Source of the DNA: Streptomyces flavochromogenes
GTDB taxonomy: Bacteria > Actinomycetota > Actinomycetes > Streptomycetales > Streptomycetaceae
Direction of reading: 5' to 3'
Length of the DNA: 64,000 nt
Assembly (NCBI RefSeq): GCF_000717595.1
Contig: NZ_JNZO01000024.1
Span: forward strand, 1-64,000
Below are positions 21,787-32,411 of this stretch, piece after piece. Made by a program: the position numbers and the translations under genes. How positions within the stretch are numbered: position 1 is the stretch's first letter; each line of letters opens with the position of its first letter. Under the pieces are notes generated by a model. That model was not told where the DNA came from. It saw only the letters and a list, made by a program, of their open reading frames with translations, and ran no database searches.

Positions 21787-23315
21787 GGCCGGCGCCAGCT
21801 CCGTCCGTCTCGTGCGAGCATCTCGTCCGCCTCGACCGGACCCCAGGTCCCGGACTGGTACTGCGCGGGCTTGCCGTGCTTGTCCCAGAACTGCTCGATC
21901 GGGTCGAGGATCTTCCAGGACAGCTCGACCTCCTCGACGCGCGGGAAGAGGTTGGAGTCGCCGAGCAGGACGTCGAGGATGAGCCGCTCGTACGCCTCGG
22001 GGCTGGACTCCGTGAAGGACTCGCCGTAGGCGAAGTCCATCGACACGTCCCGGATCTCCATCTGGGTGCCGGGCACCTTGGAGCCGAACCGCACCGTCAC
22101 GCCCTCGTCCGGCTGGACCCGGATGACGATGGCGTTGCGGCCGAGTTCCTCGGTCGCGGTGGAGTCGAAGGGGGAGTGCGGGGCGCGCTGGAAGACGACC
22201 GCGATCTCGGTGACGCGGCGGCCGAGCCGCTTGCCGGTGCGCAGGTAGAAGGGGACGCCCGCCCAGCGGCGGTTGTCGATCTCCAGCTTGATGGCCGCGT
22301 ACGTGTCGGTCTTCGACTGGGGGTCGATACCGTCTTCCTGCAGGTAGCCGACGGCCTTCGCGCCGCCCTGCCATCCGGCCGCGTACTGGCCGCGGACCGT
22401 GGACTTGCCCAGGTCCTTGGGCAGCTTCACCGCGCCGAGGACCTTGGTCTTCTCGGCGGCCAGCGCGTCGGCGTCGAAGGAGGCGGGCTCCTCCATCGCG
22501 GTCAGTGCGAGCAGCTGGAGCAGGTGGTTCTGGATGACGTCACGGGCGGCGCCGATGCCGTCGTAGTAGCCGGCGCGGCCGCCGATGCCGATGTCCTCGG
22601 CCATGGTGATCTGCACGTGGTCGACGTACGACCGGTTCCAGATCGGCTCGAAGAGGGTGTTGGCGAAGCGGAGCGCCAGGATGTTCTGGACGGTCTCCTT
22701 GCCGAGGTAGTGGTCGATCCGGAAGACCTCGTTGGGCGGGAAGACCTCGTGGACGACCTCGTTGAGCTCCTTGGCGGAGACCAGGTCGTGGCCGAAGGGC
22801 TTCTCGATGACCGCGCGGCGCCAGGAGCCGTCCTTCTGGTCGGCGAGCCCGTGCTTCTTGAGCTGCTGGACGACCTTGGGGAAGAACTTCGGCGGGACCG
22901 ACAGGTAGAAGGCGAAGTTGCCGCCCGTGCCCTGCGCCTTGTCCAGCTCCTCGATGGTGTCCTTCAGCTGCTCGAACGCGTCGTCGTCGTCGAAGTCGCC
23001 CTGGACGAAACGCATCCCCTGGATCAGCTGCTGCCACACCTCCTCGCGGAACGGGGTGCGCGCGTGCTGCTCGACGGCGTCGTGGACCTCCTGCGCGAAG
23101 TCCTCGTCCTGCCACTCCCGGCGGGCGAAGCCGATGAGCGAGAAGCCCGGCGGCAGCAGGCCGCGGTTGGCCAGGTCGTAGACGGCAGGCATCAGCTTCT
23201 TACGGGACAAATCGCCCGTGACGCCGAAGATCACCAGACCCGACGGCCCCGCGATACGCGGGAGCCGTCGGTCTGCGGCGTCACGGAGCGGGTTGGCTCC
23301 GTGGACTGCGCTCAA
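21783..23315 (-). CDS. zwf: glucose-6-phosphate 1-dehydrogenase
   Basis: Zwf catalyses the NADP-dependent first step of the oxidative pentose-phosphate pathway. The 510-residue protein has the coenzyme loop GVTGDLSRKK (31-40) and the substrate motif RIDHYLGKE near 200. The start is taken as TTG at 23315 (MSAVHGANPL) because GGAGG lies 9 bases upstream, overlapping the tal stop; the upstream in-frame codon is GTA and cannot start. Translation is probably coupled to tal. OpcA, its assembly factor, follows with an ATGA overlap. Confidence 0.95.
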   Translation of the reverse strand: MSAVHGANPLRDAADRRLPRIAGPSGLVIFGVTGDLSRKKLMPAVYDLANRGLLPPGFSLIGFARREWQDEDFAQEVHDAVEQHARTPFREEVWQQLIQGMRFVQGDFDDDDAFEQLKDTIEELDKAQGTGGNFAFYLSVPPKFFPKVVQQLKKHGLADQKDGSWRRAVIEKPFGHDLVSAKELNEVVHEVFPPNEVFRIDHYLGKETVQNILALRFANTLFEPIWNRSYVDHVQITMAEDIGIGGRAGYYDGIGAARDVIQNHLLQLLALTAMEEPASFDADALAAEKTKVLGAVKLPKDLGKSTVRGQYAAGWQGGAKAVGYLQEDGIDPQSKTDTYAAIKLEIDNRRWAGVPFYLRTGKRLGRRVTEIAVVFQRAPHSPFDSTATEELGRNAIVIRVQPDEGVTVRFGSKVPGTQMEIRDVSMDFAYGESFTESSPEAYERLILDVLLGDSNLFPRVEEVELSWKILDPIEQFWDKHGKPAQYQSGTWGPVEADEMLARDGRSWRRP

Positions 23316-23320
23316 AGTGC

Positions 23321-24439
23321 TTACGCCTCCGAAGGTGCGAGGCGCGAGAGCTCCGCCTCGGTGGACTTGAGAAGGTCGTTCCAGGACGCCTCGAACTTCT
23401 CGACGCCCTCGTCCTCCAGGAGCTGGACGACGTCGTCGTAGGCGATGCCCAGCTTCTCGACGGCCGCGAGCTCGGCCCGCGACTGGTCGTAGGTGCCGCG
23501 CACGGTGTCGCCGGCGACCACGCCGTGGTCGGCGGTGGCCTCCAGGGTGGCCTCCGGCATGGTGTTGACCGTGCCCGGGGCGACCAGGTCCACGACGTAC
23601 AGGGTGTCCTTGTACGCCGGGTCCTTGACGCCGGTCGAGGCCCACAGCGGACGCTGCTTGTTGGCCTGCGCCTTGTCGAGGGAGACCCAGCGCTCCGAGG
23701 AGAAGACCTCCTCGTACGCCTCGTACGCCAGACGCGCGTTGGCCAGGGCGGCCTTGCCCTTGAGGGCCTTGGCCTCGTCGGTGCCGAGGGCGTCCAGGCG
23801 CTTGTCGATCTCCGAGTCCACACGGGACACGAAGAAGGAGGCCACCGAGTGGATCTTGGAGAGGTCGAGGCCGCGCTCGCGGGCCTTCTCCAGGCCCGCC
23901 AGGTAGGCGTCCATGACCGCGCGGTAGCGCTCCAGCGAGAAGATCAGCGTCACGTTGACGCTGATGCCGAGGCCGATGACCTCGGTGATCGCCGGCAGAC
24001 CCGCCTTGGTGGCCGGAATCTTGATGAGCGTGTTGGGACGGTCCACCAGCCAGGCCAGCTGCTTGGCCTCGGCGATGGTGGCGGTCGTCTCGTGGGCGAG
24101 ACGGGGGTCGACCTCGATGGAGACGCGGCCGTCCTGGCCGTCGGTCGCCTCGAAGACCGGCCGCAGGATGTCGGCGGCGTCGCGGACGTCCGCCGTCGTG
24201 ATCATCCGGATGGCCTCGTCGACGGTCACCTTGCGGGCGGCGAGGTCGGCGAGCTGCTGCTCGTAACCGTCACCGTGCGAGATGGCCTTCTGGAAGATCG
24301 ACGGGTTCGTGGTCACACCCACCACGTGGCTCTGGTCGATGAGCTCGGCCAGGTTGCCGGACGTGATCCGCTTGCGCGAGAGGTCGTCCAGCCAGATCGC
24401 GACGCCTTCGTCGGAGAGGCGCTTGAGAGCGTCTGTCAT
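23321..24439 (-). CDS. tal: transaldolase
   Basis: Tal transfers a dihydroxyacetone unit between sedoheptulose 7-phosphate and glyceraldehyde 3-phosphate. The 372-residue protein is of the longer actinobacterial class. The Schiff-base Lys is expected in [12 protein letters not shown] (about residue 140), and the N-terminal [10 protein letters not shown] segment is conserved. GGAGATGG precedes the ATG. It lies 36 bases after tkt and its stop codon is inside the zwf ribosome site. Confidence 0.95.
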   Translation of the reverse strand: MTDALKRLSDEGVAIWLDDLSRKRITSGNLAELIDQSHVVGVTTNPSIFQKAISHGDGYEQQLADLAARKVTVDEAIRMITTADVRDAADILRPVFEATDGQDGRVSIEVDPRLAHETTATIAEAKQLAWLVDRPNTLIKIPATKAGLPAITEVIGLGISVNVTLIFSLERYRAVMDAYLAGLEKARERGLDLSKIHSVASFFVSRVDSEIDKRLDALGTDEAKALKGKAALANARLAYEAYEEVFSSERWVSLDKAQANKQRPLWASTGVKDPAYKDTLYVVDLVAPGTVNTMPEATLEATADHGVVAGDTVRGTYDQSRAELAAVEKLGIAYDDVVQLLEDEGVEKFEASWNDLLKSTEAELSRLAPSEA

Positions 24440-24475
24440 GAGAATTCCATCTCCATTAAGTCGTACGTATGCGGA

Positions 24476-26563
24476 TCAGCGCGCGGCGGCGTCGATCGAT
24501 TCCCGGGCGGCGGCGACGATGGCCTCCGGCGTGAAACCGAACTCGCGGAACAGGACCTTCGCGTCCGCCGAGGCACCGAAGTGCTCCAGGGAGACGATCC
24601 GGCCGGCGTCCCCGACGTAGCGGTGCCAGGTGAGACCGATACCGGCCTCGACCGCGACACGGGCCTTGACCGACGGCGGCAGGACGGAGTCCTTGTACGC
24701 CTGGTCCTGCTCCTCGAACCACTCCACGGACGGCATCGAGACCACCCGGGTCGGGACACCGGCGGCCTGGAGCTGCTCACGGGCCTCGACGGCCAGGTGC
24801 ACCTCGGAGCCCGTGCCGATCAGCACGACCTCCGGGGCGCCGCCTTCGGCATCGAACAGCACGTAGCCGCCCTTGACGGTGTCCTCGTTCGGGGCGTACG
24901 TCGGCACACCCTGGCGGGTCAGCGCCAGACCGTGCGGGGCGCCCTTGCCGAAGACCTTCGTGTGGCGCTGCATGATCTCGCGCCAGGCGATGGCCGTCTC
25001 GTTGGCGTCGGCCGGACGGACCACGTTGAGACCCGGGATCGCGCGCAGCGAGGCCAGGTGCTCCACCGGCTGGTGCGTCGGGCCGTCCTCGCCCAGACCG
25101 ATCGAGTCGTGGGTCCAGACGTACGTCACCGGGAGGTGCATCAGGGCCGACAGACGGACGGCGTTGCGCATGTAGTCGGAGAACACCAGGAAGGTGCCGC
25201 CGTAGATGCGCGTGTTGCCGTGCAGCGCGATGCCGTTCATCTCCGCGGCCATGGAGTGCTCGCGGATGCCGAAGTGGATCGTGCGGCCGTACTTGTCGGC
25301 CTCCGGCAGCGGGTTGCCCTCGGGCAGGAACGACGAGTCCTTGTCGATCGTCGTGTTGTTGGAGCCGGCGAGGTCGGCCGAGCCGCCCCACAGCTCCGGG
25401 ATGACCGCGCCGAGCGCCTTGAGGACCTGTCCCGAGGCGGCACGGGTGGCGACACCCTTGCCCGGCTCGAAGACCGGGAGCTTGTCGGCCCAGCCGGCCG
25501 GCAGCTCGTTCGCCTGGATGCGGTCGAACTCGGCGGCACGCTCCGGGTTGGCCGTACGCCACTCGGCGAGCGACTTCTCCCACGCGGTGCGGGCCTCACG
25601 GCCGCGGTCGCCGAGCGAACGGGTGTGCGCGATGACCTCGTCGGTGACCTCGAAGGTCTGCTCCGGGTCGAAGCCGAGGACGCGCTTGGTGGCCGCGATC
25701 TCCTCGTCGCCCAGCGCCGAGCCGTGCGCGGCCTCGGTGTTCTGCGCGTTCGGGGCGGGCCAGGCGATGATCGAGCGCATCGCGATGAACGACGGACGCC
25801 CGGTCTCGGCCTCGGCGGCCTTGATCGCCGCGTAGAGACCGGCGGGGTCCAGGTCGCCGTTGGCCTGCGGCTCGACGCGCTGGACGTGCCAGCCGTACGC
25901 CTCGTACCGCTTCATCGTGTCCTCGGACACGGCCGTCTCGGTGTCACCCTCGATCGAGATGTGGTTGTCGTCCCACAGCAGGATCAGGTTGCCGAGCTTC
26001 TGGTGGCCGGCGAGCGAGGACGCCTCCGCGGAGATGCCCTCCTGGAGGCAGCCGTCACCGGCGATCGCGTAGATGCGGTGATCGAACGGCGAGGTGCCGT
26101 CGGCGGCCTCCGGGTCGAACAGACCGCGCTCGTAGCGGGCGGCCATCGCCATGCCCACGGCGTTGGCGACACCCTGGCCCAGCGGGCCCGTGGTGGTCTC
26201 GACCGCGGCGGTGTGACCGTACTCCGGGTGGCCGGGGGTCTTCGAGCCCCAGGTGCGGAAGGCCTTCAGATCGTCCAGCTCGAGCCCGAAGCCACCCAGG
26301 TACAGCTGGGTGTAGAGGGTCAGGGACGAGTGTCCCGCGGAGAGGACGAACCGGTCGCGCCCGACCCACTCGGGGTCGGCCGGGTCGTGCCGCATCACCT
26401 TCTGGAAGAGGGTGTACGCGGCGGGCGCCAGGCTCATCGCCGTACCGGGATGGCCGTTGCCGACCTTCTGTACGGCGTCCGCCGCCAGGATGCGGGCGGT
26501 GTCGACGGCCCGCTGGTCCAACTCGGTCCACTCGAGGTCTGTGGTGGTCGGCTTAGTGCTCAC
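24476..26563 (-). CDS. tkt: transketolase
   Basis: Tkt is the thiamine-diphosphate enzyme that moves two-carbon units between sugar phosphates. The 695-residue protein shows [13 protein letters not shown], the thiamine-binding segment [13 protein letters not shown] followed by WDDNHIS, and the conserved [18 protein letters not shown] in the pyrimidine domain. The GTG at 26563 is the start. It is the first gene of the leftward run and divergent from ctaB. Confidence 0.96.
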   Translation of the reverse strand: MSTKPTTTDLEWTELDQRAVDTARILAADAVQKVGNGHPGTAMSLAPAAYTLFQKVMRHDPADPEWVGRDRFVLSAGHSSLTLYTQLYLGGFGLELDDLKAFRTWGSKTPGHPEYGHTAAVETTTGPLGQGVANAVGMAMAARYERGLFDPEAADGTSPFDHRIYAIAGDGCLQEGISAEASSLAGHQKLGNLILLWDDNHISIEGDTETAVSEDTMKRYEAYGWHVQRVEPQANGDLDPAGLYAAIKAAEAETGRPSFIAMRSIIAWPAPNAQNTEAAHGSALGDEEIAATKRVLGFDPEQTFEVTDEVIAHTRSLGDRGREARTAWEKSLAEWRTANPERAAEFDRIQANELPAGWADKLPVFEPGKGVATRAASGQVLKALGAVIPELWGGSADLAGSNNTTIDKDSSFLPEGNPLPEADKYGRTIHFGIREHSMAAEMNGIALHGNTRIYGGTFLVFSDYMRNAVRLSALMHLPVTYVWTHDSIGLGEDGPTHQPVEHLASLRAIPGLNVVRPADANETAIAWREIMQRHTKVFGKGAPHGLALTRQGVPTYAPNEDTVKGGYVLFDAEGGAPEVVLIGTGSEVHLAVEAREQLQAAGVPTRVVSMPSVEWFEEQDQAYKDSVLPPSVKARVAVEAGIGLTWHRYVGDAGRIVSLEHFGASADAKVLFREFGFTPEAIVAAARESIDAAAR

Positions 26564-26626
26564 CCTGGGTCAGGGCTCCTCTCCACATGTCTGAAGCCGG
26601 TGACTGAGGGTGTACCGGCGTTGTCG

Positions 26627-26632
26627 AGCCTA
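26627..26632 (-). promoter_or_regulatory. candidate -10 box of tkt
   Basis: On the minus strand TAGGCT fits TANNNT and predicts a leader of about 57 bases. No clear -35 is seen. Confidence 0.35.
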
Positions 26633-26798
26633 CCCCCGCCGGAACGTCCCTCTTTTCGTGTGCATGCCCCTCAAATGAGCGGACACGGCAAGACTGCCGC
26701 CGCCCGTGTGAGTTCGCCTCCCGAAGGGCGTCCACGCCTTGGGACACACCCCCTCAACACGACCCCACCCCCGCGAAGATCGGCGTCTGGGCAACGTC

Positions 26799-26804
26799 TA
26801 CAGT
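26799..26804 (+). promoter_or_regulatory. candidate -10 box of ctaB
   Basis: TACAGT fits TANNNT and predicts a transcript start near 26811, about 67 bases before the GTG. No clear -35 is seen. Confidence 0.35.
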
Positions 26805-26877
26805 GGCGTGGTACGCGCAAGCTTCGCCCCGCCTTCATCCGGGGAGCTTGCTGGGAAATTCTCTGTCAGGGGTGTGC

Positions 26878-27825
26878 GTGACGGCCGTCGAGTCCCGACC
26901 CGCAGGGGTCGTCTTGACTCCCAGCCCGGGGGGCCATCGGCCGTTCGGGGCCCGTGTCAAGGCATATGTGGCGCTGACCAAGCCGCGGATCATCGAACTG
27001 CTGCTCATCACCACCGTTCCGGTGATGTTCCTCGCCGAACAGGGCGTGCCCGACCTGTGGCTGGTGCTCGCCACCTGCTTCGGCGGCTACCTGTCCGCGG
27101 GCGGCGCCAACGCGCTGAACATGTACATCGACCGCGACATCGACGCGCTGATGGACCGCACCTCCCAGCGTCCGCTGGTCACCGGCGTCCTGACGCCGCG
27201 CGAGGGCCTGGTCTTCGGCCTCACCCTCGCCGTGGTCTCCACGCTCTGGTTCGGCCTGCTCGTCAACTGGCTCTCGGCCGCCCTCTCGCTGGGCGCGCTC
27301 CTCTTCTACGTCGTGGTCTACACGATGATCCTGAAGCGCCGCACCACGCAGAACATCGTCTGGGGCGGGATCGCCGGCTGTCTTCCGGTCCTCATCGGCT
27401 GGTCGGCCGTCACGAACTCGATGTCCTGGGCGGCGGTCATCCTCTTCGCCGTCATCTTCTTCTGGACGCCGCCGCACTACTGGCCGCTGTCGATGAAGGT
27501 GAAGGACGACTACGCCCGCGCCGGCGTGCCGATGCTCCCGGTCCTCGCCTCCAACAAGGTCGTCGCCAAGCAGATCGTCGCGTACAGCTGGGTGATGGTC
27601 GCCGTCTCGCTGCTGCTCACGCCGCTCGGCTACACCGGCTGGTTCTACCTGTCGGTCGCCCTGCTCACCGGCGGCTGGTGGCTCTGGGAGGCGCACGGCC
27701 TGCTCAACCGGGCCAAGGCGGGCGCCACCGGCGCGAAGCTCAAGGAGATGCGCCTCTTCCACTGGTCCATCACCTATGTCTCGCTGCTCTTCGTGGCGGT
27801 CGCGGTGGACCCGTTCCTCCGTTAG
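26878..27825 (+). CDS. ctaB: protoheme IX farnesyltransferase (heme O synthase)
   Basis: CtaB attaches a farnesyl group to heme b to make heme O for aa3-type cytochrome oxidase. The 315-residue UbiA-family membrane enzyme has the prenyl-diphosphate/Mg motif [15 protein letters not shown] and many hydrophobic helices. GTG 26878 ([10 protein letters not shown]) is preferred with AGGGG 5 bases upstream; GTG 26872 is possible. CtaA, the next enzyme of the pathway, is about 3 kb away. Confidence 0.94.
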   Translation: MTAVESRPAGVVLTPSPGGHRPFGARVKAYVALTKPRIIELLLITTVPVMFLAEQGVPDLWLVLATCFGGYLSAGGANALNMYIDRDIDALMDRTSQRPLVTGVLTPREGLVFGLTLAVVSTLWFGLLVNWLSAALSLGALLFYVVVYTMILKRRTTQNIVWGGIAGCLPVLIGWSAVTNSMSWAAVILFAVIFFWTPPHYWPLSMKVKDDYARAGVPMLPVLASNKVVAKQIVAYSWVMVAVSLLLTPLGYTGWFYLSVALLTGGWWLWEAHGLLNRAKAGATGAKLKEMRLFHWSITYVSLLFVAVAVDPFLR

Positions 27826-27906
27826 GGACCCCCGTGGGAACACCCCACGAAGGACTTTCCGGGACGTCTCGACCGATGTCTCCGCTCAGATGATCCGCAC
27901 GGCCGG

Positions 27907-27944
27907 CGGCCGGGTCACGTGGGATAGGCCACGTGACCCGGCCG
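27907..27944. terminator. long perfect hairpin after ctaB
   Basis: Arms 27907-27922 and 27929-27944 form a perfect 16-bp stem with a 6-base loop. There is no T-tract. It ends just before the promoter of the next gene, so it could also be an operator. Confidence 0.65.
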
Positions 27945-27967
27945 TCGCCAGTAGATCTACCCCTCGG

Positions 27968-27973
27968 TAGCAT
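27968..27973 (+). promoter_or_regulatory. -10 box predicting a leaderless mRNA
   Basis: TAGCAT lies 7 bases before ATG 27981 and no ribosome site is present, so transcription probably starts at the start codon. Confidence 0.5.
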
Positions 27974-27980
27974 CCCTTTC

Positions 27981-28301
27981 ATGGCAGAAACGAAGCAGGA
28001 AGCGCGCAAGGCGGCCAGGCTCGCCAAGGAGATCAAGGCCTTCTCCAAGGAGCACGGCGGCTCCGAGGGACACCTCGCGCACATCGGTCAGGCGGGCACC
28101 CGGATCGTCCTCGTCGGCACCGACGGCGGCTGGGGCGACCTCGTCGCGCCGACGTACGAGATCGCGCGCCAGGCCGCCGAGAAGGCCGGCCTCACCCTCC
28201 ACGAGGAGTTCGACGGCGAGTTCGCCGCCAAGGTCGCCACCGGCCCGTACGAGTGGACCCGGATGGCCGGTATCCAGATCGGCGGCCCCTCCAACAGCTG
28301 A
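27981..28301 (+). CDS. conserved small protein of unknown function
   Basis: I do not recognise a function. The 106-residue product has a basic, helical N terminus (KQEARKAARLAKEIKAF), then a compact region with VLVGTDGGWGDLVAPTYEIA and ends PYEWTRMAGIQIGG. It has no signal peptide or membrane helix, so it should be cytosolic. It lies between ctaB and an amidohydrolase and appears to be its own leaderless unit. Confidence 0.75.
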   Translation: MAETKQEARKAARLAKEIKAFSKEHGGSEGHLAHIGQAGTRIVLVGTDGGWGDLVAPTYEIARQAAEKAGLTLHEEFDGEFAAKVATGPYEWTRMAGIQIGGPSNS

Positions 28302-28376
28302 GGCAACAACCTCGCGCGGGGCTCACCCGTTAGGACGTGTGGAGAAGAGACACGGCCACGCAGGGAGCCCCCCGAG

Positions 28377-29468
28377 ATGATCGACACGCCGAGCCTGGTG
28401 GACCAGTACTGCCACGGGGTGCTCCGTACGGAGCTCGGCCTCGGCACCTTCGAGGCCCGCCTCGGCGCCCAGCTCGGCGGGAGTGGCGCGCTGCCCGCCG
28501 CGGGCACCACCTTCTTCGACACCCAGACCGGCTTCGCCGTCCGCCGATGGTGCCCGCCGCTGCTGGGTCTCGAAGCGCACTGCCCCCCGGCCCGGTATCT
28601 CGCGCGCCGCCGCGAACTGGGCGTCGCCGAGGCGGGACGGCGCCTCCTGCGGGCCTCCGGGATCGCCGCCTACCTCGTCGACACCGGGCTCCCCGACGAC
28701 CTCACGGGACCGGCCGAGCTCGGCGTCACCGGCGCCGCAGAGGCCCATGAGATCGTCCGCCTCGAACCCCTCGCCGAGCAGGTCGCCGACACCTCGGGGA
28801 CCGTCGAGGCCTTCCTCGCCAACCTCGCCGAGGCCGTCCACGGGGCCGCCGTCCACGCCGTGGCCTTCGCCTCGGTGGCGGGGGTACGCCGAGGCCTCAC
28901 GTACACGCCCGAACCTCCGGGACCCGGAGAGGTACGCGGCGCCGCCGGGCGCTGGCTCGCCGGACGCCCGGCCGGCGGCCCGCTCACCGACCCCGTCCTG
29001 CTGCGCCATCTGCTGTGGATCGCGGTCACCGCCGGCCGCCCCCTGCAGCTGCACGCCGGGAACCGGGACCCGGCCGCGCTCGCCGGATTCGCCGCCGCCA
29101 CCGCGGGGCTCGGCACCGACCTGGTGCTGCTCCACTCCTACCCGTACCACCGCGCCGCCGCGCACCTGACCGGCGTACACCCGCATGTCCACGCCGACCT
29201 GGGCCCCGTCCTCGCGCACACCGGGGCGCGGGCGGCGGCCGTCCTCGCCGAGGTCCTGGAGCGGGCTCCGTTCGGCAAGCTGCTGTTCTCCAGCGGCGCC
29301 CACGGCCTGCCCGAGCTCCATGTGGTCGCCGCGAACGTCTTCCGCGCCGCCCTCACCCGGGTGCTCGGCGAATGGGTGAGGGACGGCGCCTGGTCCCGTA
29401 CGGACGCCCAGCGCGTCGCCACGATGATCGCGGCGGGGAACGCGCGGCGGGTCTACCGGCTGGCGTGA
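28377..29468 (+). CDS. amidohydrolase-family protein (FluG N-terminal-like)
   Basis: The 363-residue protein looks like an amidohydrolase-2 TIM barrel: an early DQYCHGV segment, a central LQLHAGN with the metal-ligand type His, LLHSYPYHRAAAH, and late FSSGAHGLPELH where the usual catalytic-Asp motif is replaced by GAHG. It resembles the amidohydrolase half of FluG and its glutamine synthetase-linked relatives, but no such synthetase gene is adjacent. GGGAG precedes ATG 28377. The substrate is unknown. Confidence 0.7.
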   Translation: MIDTPSLVDQYCHGVLRTELGLGTFEARLGAQLGGSGALPAAGTTFFDTQTGFAVRRWCPPLLGLEAHCPPARYLARRRELGVAEAGRRLLRASGIAAYLVDTGLPDDLTGPAELGVTGAAEAHEIVRLEPLAEQVADTSGTVEAFLANLAEAVHGAAVHAVAFASVAGVRRGLTYTPEPPGPGEVRGAAGRWLAGRPAGGPLTDPVLLRHLLWIAVTAGRPLQLHAGNRDPAALAGFAAATAGLGTDLVLLHSYPYHRAAAHLTGVHPHVHADLGPVLAHTGARAAAVLAEVLERAPFGKLLFSSGAHGLPELHVVAANVFRAALTRVLGEWVRDGAWSRTDAQRVATMIAAGNARRVYRLA

Positions 29469-29530
29469 GCCCCTGTCGGACCCCGTTGATAGCGTTCCCG
29501 AGCAAGATCGAACACATCGGGGAGCGAAGC

Positions 29531-30466
29531 GTGCGGGACGAGACACGACACGAGGTCGACGGGGCGAGGATCGAGCAGGCGCTCCGGACCGTCCGCGGGC
29601 GGACCCTCGACTGCTGGATGGACCTTCGGACCGGCGACATGTCGCTCGTACGGCTCGGAGAGCTGCGCGACGACCTCCTCGACCACGTCGGGGCCCGCAC
29701 CGTCGAGGACCCCGCACTGGAGGCGGACGCCTCGCGGGAAGCACTGCTCACCGCCGCCGAGTGCGCCCTCGGCGTGCTGGGCACCGGCTGCTTCCCGGAG
29801 GGGGACTGGGAGGTCCCGCTGCCCCTCGTCAACACGATCCTGACCAGCGCCGAGCAGCTGTACGACGAGGGGCGGGACCAGGGGCACCGGGTGCCCACCG
29901 CCCGGAACTGGATCGAGACGTTCCGGCTCTGCCTGATCAGCGGGCTGGCCTGGGAGCGGCGGCGGGTGATCGGCCCGCTGCTCCGGGAGGACTACGCGCC
30001 CGCGATCCGCTCCGGCGTGCCGTACTCGCGGTTCGACTCGGTCTCGGAGCCCGCCGACCTCGCCGAGATGGACGCGCTGTGCGCGTACCTGACCGTCGTC
30101 CGCGGCCGGTACCCCGGCTCCGTACCCGGTCCCGTCCCGGTCGAGCGGCCCGGTGCGGAGGAGCGCGCGGTGGCGGCGCGGGCCCTCGACGGGGCAGGTG
30201 CACTCGACCCCGACCAGCGGCTGCTGCGCGTCCTGCTCGACGACGACCGCGAGGCCTTCGAGCGGGCGCTCGCGGCCCGGCTCGAGGAGCACCGCGCGAG
30301 CGTCGGAGCCGACCCGGAGCCGAGGACCCTGCTGCCGACGGGCGCCGTCGCCCTGGCCGCGCTCGCGCACCTGGCGCACGGCTGGGAGCCGGGGGTCCGC
30401 TCGGGCTACCTGCCCGAGGCGCTGCTGCGCGTCCCCGCGTCCGTACCGGTGGATCAGTCCGTCTAG
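29531..30466 (+). CDS. Imm49-like immunity protein family member
   Basis: The 311-residue soluble protein is mostly helical and resembles the Imm49 family, predicted immunity proteins of polymorphic toxin systems that are common in Streptomyces without an adjacent toxin. It has no signal peptide. The GTG start is preceded by GGGAG. No toxin-like gene is visible nearby, so a defence role is only inferred from family. It ends 122 bases from the convergent ctaA, with a strong terminator between. Confidence 0.6.
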   Translation: MRDETRHEVDGARIEQALRTVRGRTLDCWMDLRTGDMSLVRLGELRDDLLDHVGARTVEDPALEADASREALLTAAECALGVLGTGCFPEGDWEVPLPLVNTILTSAEQLYDEGRDQGHRVPTARNWIETFRLCLISGLAWERRRVIGPLLREDYAPAIRSGVPYSRFDSVSEPADLAEMDALCAYLTVVRGRYPGSVPGPVPVERPGAEERAVAARALDGAGALDPDQRLLRVLLDDDREAFERALAARLEEHRASVGADPEPRTLLPTGAVALAALAHLAHGWEPGVRSGYLPEALLRVPASVPVDQSV

Positions 30467-30512
30467 GACCTGCCGGGCGTGTCCTTCGGGCCGGGCCCGG
30501 TCGGTACACGCG

Positions 30513-30557
30513 GACCGGCCCGGACCCCCGCCGATGCGGTGGGGGTCCGGGCCGGTC
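30513..30557. terminator. bidirectional terminator between the Imm49-like gene and ctaA
   Basis: A perfect 17-bp stem, 30513-30529 with 30541-30557, has an 11-base loop and lies between convergent genes. Confidence 0.8.
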
Positions 30558-30587
30558 GGGGCGGTCCGTGGCGCGGTCCGCGAACGC

Positions 30588-31547
30588 TCAGGCGGTCGCG
30601 AGCGCGGGGTCGGCCTGGGCCGGGATGTCCGCCGCGGGGACCGGGCGCTCGCGCAGGCTCAGGGCCAGGCGCAGGACCGCGATCCACATCAGGGACGAGC
30701 CGAGCATGTGGGCGGCCACCAGAAGCTCGGGGACCCCGGTGAAGTACTGCACGTAGCCGATGACGCCCTGCGCGAGCAGCACGATCAGCAGGTCGCGGGC
30801 GCGCGCCCGGGTGTCGAGCGGGGCGTCCACGACGCGCAGGACCAGCCACATCGCGAGCGCCAGGGCGCAGACGACCCAGGCGCTGATGGCGTGGAGGTGC
30901 GCGGCGTCCGTCCAGTCCCACGGCATGCGCGGTACGTCACTGCTGTCACCGGCGTGCTTGCCGGCGCCGGTCACCGTCGTACCGAGGGCGATCAGCAGGC
31001 CCGAGGCGACCGTGATCGCCCAGGACAGCTTGCGGACCGGGCGCGGCACGCGCGGGCGGGCGGCGGTGTCGCCCTCGCCGGTCCGGTGCCAGGTGATGAC
31101 GGCGACGGTGAGCAGCGCGTTCGCGGCCAGGAAGTGGCCGGCGACCGTCCACGGGTTGAGGCCCATCCACACCGTGATGCCGCCGATGACGGCGTTGCTC
31201 ATCACGATCCAGAACTGGGCCCAGGCGAGCCGGGTCAGCCCGCGCCGCCACGGCTTGGTGGACCGGGCGGCGATGATCGCCCAGCCGACCGCGGCCGACA
31301 GGACGTAGGTCAGCATCCGGTTGCCGAACTCGATCACGCCGCGGTAGCCCTGCTCGGGCGTCACGATCAGGCTGTCGTCGGTGCACTTCGGCCAGGTGTC
31401 GCAGCCGAGACCGGAACCGGTCAGCCGGACCGCGCCACCGGTGACGATGATGAGCACGCTCATCACGACGGCGGAGAGCGCGGCGCGCCGGAGCGTCCTG
31501 GGGGACGGAGTCCAGCGCCTGGCGATGGAGGCGAGGGGGGTCAGCAC
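30588..31547 (-). CDS. ctaA: heme A synthase
   Basis: CtaA oxidises the methyl group of heme O to give heme A. The protein has eight predicted membrane helices with conserved His in NRMLTYVL-type and HLHAISAWV helices, and the Cys-containing extracellular loop GLGCDTWPKC after helix 1. Start GTG 31547 (VLTPLASIARRW, 319 residues) is preferred because TACGAT lies exactly 7 bases upstream. A GTG at 31577 would give 329 residues but has no ribosome site. Confidence 0.9.
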   Translation of the reverse strand: MLTPLASIARRWTPSPRTLRRAALSAVVMSVLIIVTGGAVRLTGSGLGCDTWPKCTDDSLIVTPEQGYRGVIEFGNRMLTYVLSAAVGWAIIAARSTKPWRRGLTRLAWAQFWIVMSNAVIGGITVWMGLNPWTVAGHFLAANALLTVAVITWHRTGEGDTAARPRVPRPVRKLSWAITVASGLLIALGTTVTGAGKHAGDSSDVPRMPWDWTDAAHLHAISAWVVCALALAMWLVLRVVDAPLDTRARARDLLIVLLAQGVIGYVQYFTGVPELLVAAHMLGSSLMWIAVLRLALSLRERPVPAADIPAQADPALATA

Positions 31548-31554
31548 GCGCCCT

Positions 31555-31560
31555 ATCGTA
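31555..31560 (-). promoter_or_regulatory. -10 box predicting leaderless ctaA
   Basis: TACGAT on the minus strand ends 7 bases before GTG 31547. GTGAAA, 19 bases further upstream, is a possible -35. Confidence 0.5.
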
Positions 31561-31629
31561 GGCCGGGGCTTGTGCACGCTTTCACGAGGGGTGCCTTGTC
31601 GGGAAACGTCACCCTCTGGGACCCCGCCG

Positions 31630-32411
31630 CTACTCCCAGCGGAAGAACCTCGCCGCCGCGCCGAGGCCCAGGACGGCCCAGACCGCGAGGGTCAGCGCGT
31701 CGCCCCAGGGCAGGGCCGCGCCGTCCTGGAGGACCGCGCGCAGGCCGTCGGAGAGGGCCGAGATCGGGAGCAGCTCCAGGACCGAGCGGGCCGCGTCCGG
31801 GAACTTGGCCAGCGGGACGATGACGCCGCCGCCCACCAGGAGCAGCAGGAAGACCAGGTTGGCGGCGGCCAGGGTGGCCTCCGCCTTCAGCGTGCCCGCC
31901 ATCAGCAGGCCGAGGCCGGAGAAGGCGGCCGTGCCCAGGACCAGGAGGAGCAGCACCGACAGGGGGTCTCCGTGCGGCGACCAGCCGAGGCCCAGGGCGA
32001 TCGCCGTGAGGAGGGCGATCTGGAGGACCTCGGTCACCAGGACGGAGAGCGTCTTGGCGGTCATCAGCGCCCAGCGGGGGAGCGGCGAGGCGCCGAGGCG
32101 CTTGAGCACCCCGTACCGCCGCTCGAAACCGGTCGCGATGGCCTGGCCGGTGAACGCGGTCGACAGGACGGCGAGCGCCAGGATGCCGGGGGCGAGGAAG
32201 TCGACCGCCTTGTCGGTGCCCGTGTCGATGATGTCGACGGTGGAGAAGAGCACCAGGAGCAGCGACGGGATGATCACGGTGAGGAGCAACTGCTCGCCGT
32301 TGCGGAGCAGCATGCGGGTCTCCAGGGCCGTCTGTGCCGCGATCATCCGGCCGACGGGGGCGGCGCCCGGCTTCGGGGCGTACGTACCGGTGCTCACGAC
32401 CGAATCAGTGC

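Larger units (their letters stand above)
26564..26877. other. divergent intergenic region between tkt and ctaB
   Basis: These 314 bases hold no credible gene. I see only candidate -10 boxes for each direction and no strong repeat or palindrome. Confidence 0.6.

Noticed and set aside
23525..26881. A plus-strand open frame of over 1,000 codons opposite tal and tkt
   Set aside because: It mirrors two well-recognised genes on the other strand, and its translation has no domain features.
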